This document shows, piece after piece, positions 34,158 through 43,396 of a stretch of 64,000 nucleotides of DNA. Made by a program: the position numbers and the translations under genes. Position 1 is the stretch's first letter; each line of letters starts with the position of its first letter. Below the pieces are notes generated by a model that saw only the letters and a program-made list of their open reading frames with translations, searched no databases and was not told the DNA's origin. Source of the stretch: Natronorubrum daqingense (lineage in GTDB: Archaea > Halobacteriota > Halobacteria > Halobacteriales > Natrialbaceae). The DNA lies in assembly GCF_001971705.1 (NCBI RefSeq), contig NZ_CP019327.1, positions 2,604,001-2,668,000 of the forward strand. The letters are read 5' to 3'.

Positions 34158-35111
34158 TCAGATCTGTCCGGGCTGTTGGCCGGACGGGTCGCTCGACACC
34201 GACTTCGACCCTCGCTTTCGCGAGGCGAGGTTCTGCGGGTCGATCCCGTCGAACTGTGGTGGCAGTTCGCCGCCGTCTGCGTACTGGTAGAGCGCCGTTT
34301 TCGCGATCGCCGTCGCAGCCGTGTGGACGACGACGAGCGCGCCCAACAGGAGAACGGTCACGGCGACCGAGTAGGGCAATACGCCACTGGGGTCCTCGAG
34401 GAAGAATAGCGGCGCCCCGATTCCCGTCGCGAGGACGACCAGCGCGAGCGGAACGATCACGAGGCCGATGCCGAGGCTGACGCCGCCGACTTCGCCCCAC
34501 GTCTCGCGGAACGTTGTGACGCTCTCGCGCATCGACTCTCGGACGCCACCGTCCTGAAAGACGATCACCGGAACGATGAAGAACGTCATCGCAAACCAGG
34601 CGAAGCCGGCGATACCGCGAGCGATCTGTGCACCCAGTCCGTCTCGGCTCTCGAGAGCCTGGAAGATGAGGCCGACGACTGCACCGACGACGCCCCACGC
34701 GAGAATCGTTCGGTGGGACGCCCACGCGCCGGCGAGTCCGTCTCGGACGCTCGTCTCTTGGCCCTGAAACAGTTTTCCGACGGAGTGGACGAGCGCCGCG
34801 CTGAAGAACGTCGCCACGGCGGTCGCGACGAACATCACGCCGAAGGAAGCGAGGATTGCGACGACTTGAAACACGCCGTCGACCGTGCCGTCGGACGCGC
34901 CGGTGAACTGCTCGAGGACGCCGACGCCGATGCCGGCACCGACCAACGCGACTAGGAGACCGGCGATGAGGAGGGCGATTCCGACAGTCCACGTGAGCCC
35001 GTACAACAGCGGGAACACGAGCAGCCACTTCTCGCTGCGAAGGACGCCGAACGACGCTTTCGCGATCGTGAACCCGGTCTTGATCCGGGCGAAGATTGAT
35101 TGGAGGACCAT
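34158..35111 (-). CDS. DUF6159 family membrane protein
   Basis: A 317-residue membrane protein with about six hydrophobic segments. The start (ARIKTGFTIAKASFGVLRSEKWLLVFPLLYGL) is the DUF6159 signature. The C-terminal 40 residues are soluble (QYADGGELPPQFDGIDPQNLASRKRG). GAGTTATAAGAG lies 26 nt upstream of ATG 35111. It sits between rpl18a and the ASCH gene inside the translation cluster. Function unknown. Confidence 0.82.
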   Translation of the reverse strand: MVLQSIFARIKTGFTIAKASFGVLRSEKWLLVFPLLYGLTWTVGIALLIAGLLVALVGAGIGVGVLEQFTGASDGTVDGVFQVVAILASFGVMFVATAVATFFSAALVHSVGKLFQGQETSVRDGLAGAWASHRTILAWGVVGAVVGLIFQALESRDGLGAQIARGIAGFAWFAMTFFIVPVIVFQDGGVRESMRESVTTFRETWGEVGGVSLGIGLVIVPLALVVLATGIGAPLFFLEDPSGVLPYSVAVTVLLLGALVVVHTAATAIAKTALYQYADGGELPPQFDGIDPQNLASRKRGSKSVSSDPSGQQPGQI

Positions 35112-35206
35112 ACATTTCACTTCACTGTTCACTCTTATAACTCTTCAGGAGCGGTTCGCTACTGCGAGTGTGCGCCGGTTTTGGGCTTCGTTCGACGCAC
35201 GTCGTC

Positions 35207-35252
35207 GCACCTGAACTCGCCTGTGGCAAGCACCTGAACTCGCCTGTGGCAA
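35207..35252 (+). repeat. Perfect 23-bp tandem duplication at the ASCH promoter
   Basis: A 23-bp unit (starting GCACCTGAACTCG, ending CCTGTGGCAA) is repeated exactly at 35207-35229 and 35230-35252. The second copy ends right at the BRE/TATA region (CGAATTTTGCG at 35252-35262) of the ASCH gene. Duplication of an upstream control element is the simple reading. Confidence 0.85.
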
Positions 35253-35284
35253 CGAATTTTGCGCTGGCGCACGCACGAACGAGT

Positions 35285-35605
35285 ATGAGTCAACTCGAGC
35301 CAGCCGAATTACTCCCGAGCGAGCGCATGCAAACGCAGGTCCTCGAGGGCGAGGTGACCCAGATCCACCGCGGCCACCGCTACGCCGAGGTCGGCGACAC
35401 GTTCACCATCGAGGGAACGACGTTCGAGGTGACTGACGTAACCGAACGAACGCTCGGCGACCTGACCGACGCGGACGCCCAGGCAGAAGGGATGGACGAC
35501 CTCGAGTCCTACGAGCGACTTCTCGAGCGCGCACACGACTCCTTCGAGTGGGACGACGACAGCGACGTCGTTCGCCACCAGTTCGAACCCAAGGGCCACG
35601 AATAG
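35285..35605 (+). CDS. ASCH-domain protein
   Basis: A 106-residue ASCH (PUA-like) protein: LLPSERMQTQVLEGEVTQIHRGHRYAEVGDTFTIEGTTFEVTDVTERTLGDLTDADAQAEGMDDLESYERLLERAH is the full core. ASCH domains bind RNA or act on nucleosides (some are N4-acetylcytidine amidohydrolases). Start 35285 fits GAATTTTG 27 nt upstream. It lies divergent from DUF6159 and convergent with eif6, splitting the translation cluster. Confidence 0.85.
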   Translation: MSQLEPAELLPSERMQTQVLEGEVTQIHRGHRYAEVGDTFTIEGTTFEVTDVTERTLGDLTDADAQAEGMDDLESYERLLERAHDSFEWDDDSDVVRHQFEPKGHE

Positions 35606-35783
35606 CGCCGTTGGGAAGCGGAGACTCGAAGCCTCGAGCGGTGTCGTCACTACCGTCCCAACTGAAACGGATCACACGCTGCTCGCCAGACGGTTTAGCG
35701 ATCAGGTGTACACTGACGTGCAGTGGCTACTATCGCCATTCGAGAAATCGAGAACGGGCGATCCAGCCCGTGAAAATGGGGAG

Positions 35784-36449
35784 TCACTCAAGATAGCCGA
35801 GCGCGTCTTCGATCCGGCCCAGCTCGGGTCCGGTCGTATCCTCACCGATGACGTAGCCGGCTTCGTTCGCGATCAGTCCGGAGCCGACAAGCGGTGCACC
35901 GTAGTTGACGGTGCCGACGTCGGCGCGAACGTCGAGTGCGTCCTCGAGGAAGTCGAGTTCCTCGTCGGTCGCTTTCGGGTGACAAAGCACCCCGGCGTTG
36001 GTCGCGACGGCGGCGGTGCCGACGGTGCGAACGCCCGCGAGGTCGCCGCGTTCGACGGGCACCTCGAGCGTGTCTTTGATCGTTTGGATCGTTTCCCGAG
36101 GGAGGTCCGGATGGACGTACGCGCCGTAGTCGTTCGCGAGGACGACGTTCCCCGCGGCGTTGATCTTTCCGGAGAGTTCCGTCACCGGAACGTCCACTTC
36201 GTCCTCGAGTCGTTCTCGTTCGTATTCGAGAATACGAGAACTGACGAGGAGTCCGTTCTCGTTACCCGTCGCTAACGCGCCGACCGTCGAGGAGCCGCCG
36301 ACGGTCGTCTGAATTGCGGGCACCTCGAGTTCGTCGGTCAGGTCAGCGACGGTGTCGTCGTCGACGTCCGGTCGAACGAGCACGCAGGTGTCGGTCGCAC
36401 GGGCGAAGACGCCGACGTAGGCTGACCCGACGAAGGCGAGTCGTTGCAA
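35784..36449 (-). CDS. eif6: Translation initiation factor 6
   Basis: A 221-residue aIF6 with the pentein-like fold: [28 protein letters not shown] start, [29 protein letters not shown], and [27 protein letters not shown]. It binds the 50S subunit and prevents joining with 30S. The conserved protein begins exactly at a TTG codon (36449), 2 nt after the rpl31e stop; no ATG or GTG is available nearby in frame. Confidence 0.95.
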   Translation of the reverse strand: MQRLAFVGSAYVGVFARATDTCVLVRPDVDDDTVADLTDELEVPAIQTTVGGSSTVGALATGNENGLLVSSRILEYERERLEDEVDVPVTELSGKINAAGNVVLANDYGAYVHPDLPRETIQTIKDTLEVPVERGDLAGVRTVGTAAVATNAGVLCHPKATDEELDFLEDALDVRADVGTVNYGAPLVGSGLIANEAGYVIGEDTTGPELGRIEDALGYLE

Positions 36450-36451
36450 AT

Positions 36452-36730
36452 TTAGTCGGCGACCTCGGCCTCGACGACGGCCTCACCGTCTTCGTCGAAG
36501 CGAGCCGCACGAACGCGAAGTTTTCGTGGCGGGTTGGAACGACCCTGTGACCACACTTCCTCGTTGATCGAGGGATCCAGTCGGATCGCCCCCTCGTCGA
36601 CGGAGAAGTGTTTCGCGAGGTGTTCGCGGATGAGTCGCATCGCGAGGTCTGCGGCCTCGTGGTTGGCTCCTTTCTTGACGTCGCGCAGGGGAACGGTTAC
36701 GACACGTTCCTCGAAATCACTTGCACTCAT
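36452..36730 (-). CDS. rpl31e: 50S ribosomal protein L31e
   Basis: A 92-residue ribosomal protein: [72 protein letters not shown]. It starts 2 nt after the rpl39e stop and ends 2 nt before eif6. Acidic C-terminal tail is usual for haloarchaea. Confidence 0.97.
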   Translation of the reverse strand: MSASDFEERVVTVPLRDVKKGANHEAADLAMRLIREHLAKHFSVDEGAIRLDPSINEEVWSQGRSNPPRKLRVRAARFDEDGEAVVEAEVAD

Positions 36731-36732
36731 CG

Positions 36733-36885
36733 TTACTCGTCAGTGTCGTTACGCCGCCAGTTGCGTCGCTTTGGGTTTCGCTGGACTTCCATGTCCGTCT
36801 TCATCATAACCCACGCCGGAACGCGGCTGTTCTGGTTCTCGAGTTTGGCAAGACGCTTTTTCTTGCCCTTCGTTTTCTTACCCAT
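36733..36885 (-). CDS. rpl39e: 50S ribosomal protein L39e
   Basis: A 50-residue basic ribosomal protein: [49 protein letters not shown]. It is the first gene of the rpl39e-rpl31e-eif6 operon; ACATTTTAAGCC lies about 27 nt upstream of ATG 36885. Confidence 0.97.
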   Translation of the reverse strand: MGKKTKGKKKRLAKLENQNSRVPAWVMMKTDMEVQRNPKRRNWRRNDTDE

Positions 36886-37088
36886 AGTAGGCGGACGTAG
36901 CCCGCGGTGGCTTAAAATGTTGTCCATCTCGGCGCCAGCGTGCGAAGGCGACCCCACGCGGCCGTGTAGCGATCTCCGTGCGCTCGCGTCGGTCGGTCAT
37001 TCGCCGTCTCGTGCGTCGCTCGTTCGTGCCCTTTCACTACGCTCGGTACCTCCCGATTTCTGGAGAGATGGTCGCTCTCGAAGTCCGA

Positions 37089-37646
37089 TTACTCGAGCGA
37101 GAACGAGTCGACACTCGAGTACGTCGGCCCGTCGTCGGTGAGTGTGCTCTCGGTCAGGTGAATCGAATCGACGTGCATCTCTCCCACCGTCGGCTCGTGC
37201 TCGCGGACGACGTCCTGGACGAGTTCTTTCCCGCCGGCGTGGTCCATCCGCGCGAGCGTCACGTGGGGCGTGAACTCGTGGGATTCCGGATCGAATCCCA
37301 TCGCGACCGTCCGCGACTCGACGGCTTCCTGGAGGCGCGTGAGTGGGTCGCCTCCAGCTTCGACACCGAGCCAGACGACGCTGATGTACTCGAGGCTCGG
37401 GAACACGCCCAGCCCGCCGAAGCGGACGGAAAACGGCTCGACGGACGCTTCGGAAACGGCAGCGGCGAGTTCGCGTCGGAGTTGACCTAGCCGGTCGTTG
37501 TCGACTTCGCCGAGGAATTTGAGCGTCACGTGTGCCTGTTCGGGATCGGTAAAGCGAAGCCCGCTCGCGTCGCGAAACTCGTCCTGAACGGTCGAAACCG
37601 ACGCCGCGAGGTCGTCGGGAAGGTCGACGCTCACGAACAGTCGCAT
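37089..37646 (-). CDS. thpR: RNA 2',3'-cyclic phosphodiesterase (LigT/ThpR)
   Basis: A 185-residue 2H phosphodiesterase. It has two HxT motifs, HVTLKFLG near residue 39 and HVTLARMD near 126, in the bilobed fold. It opens 2',3'-cyclic phosphates on RNA and can join tRNA halves in vitro. Start MRLFVSVDLPDDLA is typical. It is alone, with 200 bp to the ribosomal operon. Confidence 0.93.
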   Translation of the reverse strand: MRLFVSVDLPDDLAASVSTVQDEFRDASGLRFTDPEQAHVTLKFLGEVDNDRLGQLRRELAAAVSEASVEPFSVRFGGLGVFPSLEYISVVWLGVEAGGDPLTRLQEAVESRTVAMGFDPESHEFTPHVTLARMDHAGGKELVQDVVREHEPTVGEMHVDSIHLTESTLTDDGPTYSSVDSFSLE

Positions 37647-37710
37647 GTGCTGTCCGTAGGAGCGAATGCCTTTTCAACGATTTGGCGGTGGGGTGGGTTT
37701 CCCCGTCTCC

Positions 37711-38337
37711 TCACTCCTCGAACTCTCCCTCGAATTCCTCCTCGAGTTCGGAGAAATCTTCGATGACGTGGAAGCTGATTAGCTCTCCTGGCCCTTCCTG
37801 TGCGATTCCGACCACGAGTCGCTCCTCGTCCGGGTCGTCGACAGTGACGGTGTCGGTTCGTTCTGGACCGAGCGGAGTGTCGTTGTCGTCGCCGTCGTCG
37901 CTGTCCTCCCCGTCGTCCGCTGACTCGCCATCGTCACTCGCCTCGTCGGGTTCGTCCTCGAGTTCGACGCTGACCTCGTACTCGCCGGCATCGGACCAGG
38001 TATCGTCGTAGAACGCGGCCGCCTCGTTGTCCTCGTCGTCGCCGTCGCGGTCTCGCTCGAGGTCGAACGATTCCTCGAGTGCGACCTCGCCGTCCGGGTC
38101 GACGATTTCGATCGTGCCGGTAATCGGCTCGTCAGCGCCGTTGAACACGTTCACCTCCTCTAAGGTCATATCTGCGAGGAAGTCGACGGCGCTCGAACAA
38201 CCCGCTACGGAAGCCACTGCCGCGGTGGTCCCGACGGTAAGAACGCGTCGTCGAGTGAACTGTCGTGAAACGGGGCGGTGCGTACTCGATGTATCGGGCG
38301 CCGGTGTCGGTTCGGAGGGGTTATCACGCGGAGACAT
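37711..38337 (-). CDS. Hypothetical Tat lipoprotein
   Basis: A 208-residue lipoprotein with a long n-region, twin-arginine stretch (QFTRRRVLTVGTT) and lipobox SVAGC near residue 47. A small beta-sandwich-like domain follows (LEEVNVFNGADEPITGTIEIVDPDGEVALEESFDLERD, GEYEVSVELEDE), then an Asp/Ser/Gly spacer. TTTAATATAACATG upstream of ATG 38337 is a good promoter. Function unknown. Confidence 0.75.
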   Translation of the reverse strand: MSPRDNPSEPTPAPDTSSTHRPVSRQFTRRRVLTVGTTAAVASVAGCSSAVDFLADMTLEEVNVFNGADEPITGTIEIVDPDGEVALEESFDLERDRDGDDEDNEAAAFYDDTWSDAGEYEVSVELEDEPDEASDDGESADDGEDSDDGDDNDTPLGPERTDTVTVDDPDEERLVVGIAQEGPGELISFHVIEDFSELEEEFEGEFEE

Positions 38338-38526
38338 TCGAGTTGTCGTACCAGCATGTTATATTAAATTCCTGCTATTTCCCCGTTCACTTACCAACAC
38401 CAGTACCTCGAGAAAACAGACGATAGCTCAGTTTCGCTCCACTCTCGTTCGGACTCGACGAAACTGCTCGCACCGCAACAGGCGAACGCCTATTCGACGG
38501 TTTCATCGCTCGTGTTACCCCCCTCC

Positions 38527-39342
38527 TCAGAGATCGACTCGGCCGAACCGTCGATAGCCGAGTGCGATCGGGACGCCGATCCAGAGGCCCAGGACGAGCA
38601 GTGCCGTCCAGGAGTTGACGAACCACGGCGCGTCGGCCGCGAGATGCGCCCTCGAGCTATTGAACTCGAAGAGGCTGCTGACGAGGTGTCTGTACGCTTC
38701 GCTCGGTGAGAGGAGTTGCGCGAAGACGGCCCACTCGGGGAGGTCGTTCGCGACGGACAGATCGTAGCGATACAGGGCGACGGCGAACTCGTTCACTAAC
38801 ACGACCCATAGCTGGTCGAGAACGACGTAGGCACCGATCGAACCGAGTAGGACGCGTCGACCGGCCGTCGTCGACATCGAACAGGCGAGGGCGATGGCAA
38901 CGAACGCGACCGTGTAGAGGACGCTCACGGCGATGAATGCCAAAAACGCGAGCACCGCGACAGACTCGTAGCGTCCCATGCCGACGACGCCGGCGGCGAG
39001 GAGGCCGACGGCCATCGGGATCACGATTACGAGCGAGCGCCCGATCAACTTCCCGAGGACGAAATCCAGTCGGGATTGGGGGAGTGAGAGCGCGAGAACG
39101 ATCGTTCCCGAGGTGCGCTCGTGGAGGACGGCTTTGTACCCGACGACGAGTGCCACGATCGGCATCAGCCACGTCAGATCGGCGTACACGTTCTCGACGA
39201 ACTCGTCGAACGAGCCAGAACTCGAGGCGAACGCGACGTGTCCGACGACGAACACCCCGACGAACACGACGAGTAAGAGTCCGATCGTCCGCGAGCGAAT
39301 CGCGTCGCGAACGTCCTTTCGTGCGCTCGAGCGCCAGTTCAT
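38527..39342 (-). CDS. ABC-2 type transporter permease
   Basis: A 271-residue permease with six helices and the ABC-2 start pattern NWRSSARKDVRDAIRSRTIGLLL. The cytoplasmic loop VLHERTSGTIVLALSLPQSRLDFVLGKLIGRSLVI is the family coupling region. It follows another permease gene by 34 bp and completes an ATPase plus two-permease exporter (40198-41112, 39377-40198). The substrate is unknown. Confidence 0.85.
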   Translation of the reverse strand: MNWRSSARKDVRDAIRSRTIGLLLVVFVGVFVVGHVAFASSSGSFDEFVENVYADLTWLMPIVALVVGYKAVLHERTSGTIVLALSLPQSRLDFVLGKLIGRSLVIVIPMAVGLLAAGVVGMGRYESVAVLAFLAFIAVSVLYTVAFVAIALACSMSTTAGRRVLLGSIGAYVVLDQLWVVLVNEFAVALYRYDLSVANDLPEWAVFAQLLSPSEAYRHLVSSLFEFNSSRAHLAADAPWFVNSWTALLVLGLWIGVPIALGYRRFGRVDL

Positions 39343-39376
39343 GCGAACTCACCGGTGTGTGAGGTGGATTCTTCGG

Positions 39377-40198
39377 TCATAGGTCGGTAGTGGAAAACCA
39401 CAGGTAACTGAGCGTGAGCGGCACGACGAGCCAGGCGACGAACGCGACGAGTGCGAGCCACTCGCTGAAGTACCAGGCGTCGGAGCCCGCTGTGGTTCCC
39501 GAGCCGCCGGCGATGAGACCGTCGACGATCCGGGTGTACAGCCGCACTGGATTCAGGCTGAAGACGAACGCGAGTGCGTCCGGCAATCCGCCTTCGATCA
39601 TGCCGATCGTCTCGAGGCCGTACTCGAGGCTGGATTCGACGGTGCCCCAGATAGCGACGAACAGGCCGTAGCTGCCGAACGCACCGATGGTCGCGACGTG
39701 TTTCGACGACGTGAGCATGGAAATCGAAACGGCGAGGCCCGTAAAGATCACGCCGTAACAGACGGTCACCACGACGAAAGCGATGTACCAGCCGAGCGAA
39801 AGCGAGCCGAAGGGGTAGACGACGAGCGCTCCGGCGACGGCCAACGCGGCGACGAGCGCCGTCGCGAACACCAGCGAGCGGCCGACGACTTTGCCGACGA
39901 CGAGGTCTCGCCGACTGTAGGGAAGTGAGAGCAACAGCGTCAGCTTCCCGGACGTTCGTTCCTCGACGATGGCCCCGTAGCCGAGCACGACGCCGATCAG
40001 CGCCAGGAGGTAGTTGATGCTCTCCGTCAGAAACGAAAACCCCGCGAATTCGCGGGTCGTGATCGAGCCACCGGTGACTTCCGGGAAGAGATAGCCAGCC
40101 AACACGCACGCGCCGGCGAGCAGCCACAGGAGCCACCTCACCGCTCGCGACTCTTTTGTCGTCTCGAACTCGGTACGTGCAATCGTCACCCAGGACAT
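39377..40198 (-). CDS. ABC-2 type transporter permease
   Basis: A 273-residue permease, homologous in layout to the next gene: WVTIARTEFETTKESRAVRWLLWLL, then IVEERTSGKLTLLLSLPYSRRDLVVGKVVGRSLV. Its start codon overlaps the stop of the ATPase gene (TAATG at 40198), so ATPase and permease are translated together. Six hydrophobic spans. Substrate unknown. Confidence 0.87.
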   Translation of the reverse strand: MSWVTIARTEFETTKESRAVRWLLWLLAGACVLAGYLFPEVTGGSITTREFAGFSFLTESINYLLALIGVVLGYGAIVEERTSGKLTLLLSLPYSRRDLVVGKVVGRSLVFATALVAALAVAGALVVYPFGSLSLGWYIAFVVVTVCYGVIFTGLAVSISMLTSSKHVATIGAFGSYGLFVAIWGTVESSLEYGLETIGMIEGGLPDALAFVFSLNPVRLYTRIVDGLIAGGSGTTAGSDAWYFSEWLALVAFVAWLVVPLTLSYLWFSTTDL

Positions 40199-41112
40199 TA
40201 ACGATTTCCGTCCGTGTACTCGACGAACATCTCCTCGAGCGACGCCTCTTCGGTCTGGAAGTTCTCGACGTCGACGCCGGCGTCGTTGAGCGCGACCAGT
40301 ACGTCCATCTTCGCGTCGTTCGAACAGGTGACTTCGACCCGATTGTCCGCTTCTTCGAGCCAGGCGTGTTCGACGCCCTCGAGCGATTCGATTCGCTCGA
40401 GAACGCCTGCATCGCAGCGATCGACGGTGATCTGGAGTTTCGTTCCGCCGCCGATCGATTGCCTGAGCCCGGAAATCGTATCCGTCGCGACGAGTTCGCC
40501 GCCGTAGAGAATGCCGACGCGGTCACAGACAGCTTCGACTTGCTCCAGGATGTGACTCGAGAAGAAGACGGTCGCCCCGCGTTCGTTCTCCTCGCGGATG
40601 ATCGTCCGAATCTGCTTGATTCCGTGTGGGTCGAGGCCGCTCGTGGGTTCGTCGAGGACGAGTAGGTCCGGTTCGCCGACGAGGGCCATTCCGAGGACGA
40701 GTCGCTGGGACATTCCCTTCGAGTAGCCTCCCGCTGTCTGATCGGCGGCGTCGTGGATCCCGACCCGCTCGAGGACGTCCATCGGATGGACGTCGGCGTC
40801 TTTGGCCTCGATGGCGTACTCGATGTGCTGACGACCGGTCAGTCGGTCGTAGACGGTGTAGCCGTCGGGAAGGACGCCCATTCGCGCTTTCGCGTCGACT
40901 CCGTTTTCCTGGCAGTCGTGACCGAAGATGGTCACCGCGCCGGAATCCGGGTGAGCGTAGTCGAGAAAGACGTTGATCAGCGTCGACTTCCCCGCGCCGT
41001 TTGGTCCCAAAAATCCGAAGATTTCGCCCTCGTCGACCGTTAGATCGACGCGATCGAGTGCCCTAACGGTCCCGTAGCGTTTGGAGACGTTCTCGACCGT
41101 AATTGCAGCCAT
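40198..41112 (-). CDS. ABC transporter ATP-binding protein
   Basis: A 304-residue ATPase: Walker A GPNGAGKST near residue 38, signature GGYSKGMSQR, Walker B LLVLDEPTSGLDPHG and H-loop SSHILEQV. A C-terminal domain of about 80 residues follows, as in ABC-2 drug and polymer exporters. It leads the three-gene operon. TTATAGGATAG lies about 27 nt upstream of ATG 41112. Confidence 0.93.
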   Translation of the reverse strand: MAAITVENVSKRYGTVRALDRVDLTVDEGEIFGFLGPNGAGKSTLINVFLDYAHPDSGAVTIFGHDCQENGVDAKARMGVLPDGYTVYDRLTGRQHIEYAIEAKDADVHPMDVLERVGIHDAADQTAGGYSKGMSQRLVLGMALVGEPDLLVLDEPTSGLDPHGIKQIRTIIREENERGATVFFSSHILEQVEAVCDRVGILYGGELVATDTISGLRQSIGGGTKLQITVDRCDAGVLERIESLEGVEHAWLEEADNRVEVTCSNDAKMDVLVALNDAGVDVENFQTEEASLEEMFVEYTDGNR

Positions 41113-41120
41113 ATCGCAAC

Positions 41121-41134
41121 ATAGTAAAAACTAT
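41121..41134. promoter_or_regulatory. Dyad between TATA box and ABC operon start
   Basis: ATAGT-AAAA-ACTAT is a perfect 5-bp inverted repeat lying between the TATA element (41133-41143) and ATG 41112 of the ABC operon, where a repressor would block initiation. Confidence 0.35.
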
Positions 41135-41298
41135 CCTATAACTTTTACCTTTACTGAACCAATCTCATCTGTGATTTAACCGTCCTCCTAACGGCTCGTC
41201 TGTGTGGCACACGTCGCGACGAATCGTAATCGGTCGAACGGACAGGGGTAACACTCGAGGTCGCAGCCCTTAACAGTCCTCGACGCCACATTCCGCCA

Positions 41299-42198
41299 AT
41301 GACTGACCGAGAGGGCGATCGCGACCACCGATTCTCCGAGGGCGAGGGGTTCGGTGACACCTACGACGAGTTCGATCTGGATCCGCCGGAACTGGGCGTC
41401 GACCCCTCGAAGGTCGACCCCGTCGACTCCAGGGTCGTCACCGACACGCTCGATTCGCACAACATCGATCAGGACGACGTCGCGGCGAGTGAGTTACTCG
41501 ACGTCGGCCTCAACTACATGCAGATCAACCGCTACGAGCAGGCGACCGAAGCGTTCGAGCGGACCGCGCGCTTCGCCGACGACGAACGCATAACCCAAGA
41601 AGCGTGGGTGAACAAAGGCGTCGCCCACGCGGAACTCGAGGAGTGGGACGAAGCGATCGGGGCCCACCGAGAAGCGCTCAAGGTGGACGACTCGAGTGAA
41701 CACGCCGCGACGGCCGAAACGAATCTCGCGTACGCGCTCTGGGAATTCGGCGAGACGGCGCAGGCGCTCGAACACGCCGAACGCGCCATCGAAATCGACG
41801 AACGCTTCGCCGAGGGCTGGTTCAACCGAGCCTTCTTCCTCTCGGAACGCGGCCTCGCAGAAGACGCCCTCCACTGCATCGACAACGCGATTCGCCTCGG
41901 CTTGCGCAATGCGAAGGTCCTCGAGGAAAAGGCCGAAATTCTCGAGGAGTTAGGCGAGTACGACGAAGCCGAAGAGATCGCAGAGGAGGCAAACGCGTTG
42001 CTCGAGCAGGCTGAACAGGACGTCATGGAAGAACGCCGAGACATGCAGGGGCAGGGACAGGGACAGGCTGCCGGCAGCGGTGGTCCCGCTGGTGGGCCCC
42101 CTCGAGAGAGTCTCGACGCACAGGATCTGACCGACCCCGGCCGCAGCGCTCCCGACGCCGACTCCGAAAACGGCGACGAGGAGTGGCGACTCGAGTAA
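41299..42198 (+). CDS. Tetratricopeptide-repeat protein
   Basis: A 299-residue soluble protein with about four TPR units between residues 68 and 230 (LLDVGLNYMQINRYEQATEAFERTARF, EAWVNKGVAHAELEEWDEAIGAHREAL, TNLAYALWEFGETAQALEHAERAIEID, AEGWFNRAFFLSERGLAEDALHCIDNAI). A Gln/Gly/Pro-rich acidic tail follows. TPRs mediate protein contacts; the partner is unknown. The stop is 3 bp before the DUF424 gene, so they are co-transcribed. Confidence 0.85.
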   Translation: MTDREGDRDHRFSEGEGFGDTYDEFDLDPPELGVDPSKVDPVDSRVVTDTLDSHNIDQDDVAASELLDVGLNYMQINRYEQATEAFERTARFADDERITQEAWVNKGVAHAELEEWDEAIGAHREALKVDDSSEHAATAETNLAYALWEFGETAQALEHAERAIEIDERFAEGWFNRAFFLSERGLAEDALHCIDNAIRLGLRNAKVLEEKAEILEELGEYDEAEEIAEEANALLEQAEQDVMEERRDMQGQGQGQAAGSGGPAGGPPRESLDAQDLTDPGRSAPDADSENGDEEWRLE

Positions 42199-42201
42199 CG
42201 G

Positions 42202-42492
42202 ATGATCGTCACAGAACAGGAGACGCCGGAGGGGTTGTTGGTCACGGTCTGCGACGAGGACGCCCTCGGCGAGACGTTCGAAACGGACGACGTATCCTTG
42301 ACCGTCACCGAGGAGTTCTACGGCGGCGAGGTGGCCGACGAGGAGGCCGTTACCGATAGCCTCGCACGGGCGACCGTCAGTAACATCGTCGGGACGCGCT
42401 CGGTCGAGTTCGCGATCGAAGCGGGGTTCGTCGACGAAGCGAACGTCCTCGAGATCGGATCGACGCTTCACGCGCAGACGCTTCGGCTCTGA
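42202..42492 (+). CDS. DUF424 domain protein
   Basis: A 96-residue archaeal DUF424 protein: LVTVCDEDALGETFETDDVSLTVTEEFYGGEVADEEAVTDSLARATVSNIVGTRSVEFAIEAGFVDEANVLEIG. The family is widespread in archaea and often near translation genes; related to PUA-like RNA-binding folds by some comparisons. It follows the TPR gene by 3 bp. Confidence 0.88.
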   Translation: MIVTEQETPEGLLVTVCDEDALGETFETDDVSLTVTEEFYGGEVADEEAVTDSLARATVSNIVGTRSVEFAIEAGFVDEANVLEIGSTLHAQTLRL

Positions 42493-42520
42493 TTCGAGGC
42501 TGGCGGGTATCGAACGTCGC

Positions 42521-43396
42521 TCAGAGATCCGCTCTTTTGAACCGGTAGTAACCGATCGCGATGGGAACGACCAGCCAGAACACTAAGACGACGAGGCCGA
42601 ACCAGTCGTCCAGATAGAACGGCGCACCGTCACCGTAGCGCTCGGCGGGCGTCATCTGACCGGCTTCCCAGTCCTCGAGTCCGTACTGGAACGCGAAGGG
42701 AATGACCTCGCCTTCGACGACGTTGCTCGCCATCGTCGTGTAACTCGTTATCGGGTTGAACTGCTCGAGGAGCAGGTACCACGTCTGGGCTTCGACGGGC
42801 GGCCCGTCGCCGTAGATGAGGTAGTAGGGGCCGGCCGTGAGGAGTTCCCAGAGGGCGACGAAGATCATGTAGAGGCCGACGACGAGCGCCATGGATTTTC
42901 CGCGTGAGTCGACGCCGGCGGAGACGCCGACGGCGAGGCCGGCGAACGAGAGACCGAAGAGTAGCGTGAGGGCAGCGAACGCGAGGATATCCGTAAGCGG
43001 AACGGATCCGAAGAAGGCCGCCCCGAGGACGAGCGCGACGAGGAACGCGAGGACGATGGCCGCCCCGACGACGGCCATTCGGCCGAGGACCTTCCCGAAG
43101 ACGACGTCGGTGCGATTGGGCGGGAGCCCGAGCAGGAGTTTCATGCTGCCGGAGCGTCGCTCGCCCACGACGGCCATGTACCCCGTGATCAACGCGGCGA
43201 TCGGGATGATCGTCTGTAACGGGAGGCCCAAAAATCCGAGCATCTCGTCCGCGGCGACGTCGCCTCCGGTGTACCAGACCGCCGTGTACCCGACGACGAC
43301 GATTCCGACGAGCAACGTCACAAGCACCCAGAGAAGCTTCGATCGCCCGGCGTCCTCGAACTCTTTGCGGGCGACGGTGGTGATGTGTGAACTCAT
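42521..43396 (-). CDS. ABC-2 type transporter permease
   Basis: A 291-residue permease with six helices: ITTVARKEFEDAGRSKLLWVLVTLLVG, then VGERRSGSMKLLLGLPPNRTDVVFGKVLGRMAVV. Its ATG overlaps the end of the ATPase gene at 43393-43396. Unlike the first system there is only one permease, so it should act as a homodimer. Confidence 0.88.
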   Translation of the reverse strand: MSSHITTVARKEFEDAGRSKLLWVLVTLLVGIVVVGYTAVWYTGGDVAADEMLGFLGLPLQTIIPIAALITGYMAVVGERRSGSMKLLLGLPPNRTDVVFGKVLGRMAVVGAAIVLAFLVALVLGAAFFGSVPLTDILAFAALTLLFGLSFAGLAVGVSAGVDSRGKSMALVVGLYMIFVALWELLTAGPYYLIYGDGPPVEAQTWYLLLEQFNPITSYTTMASNVVEGEVIPFAFQYGLEDWEAGQMTPAERYGDGAPFYLDDWFGLVVLVFWLVVPIAIGYYRFKRADL

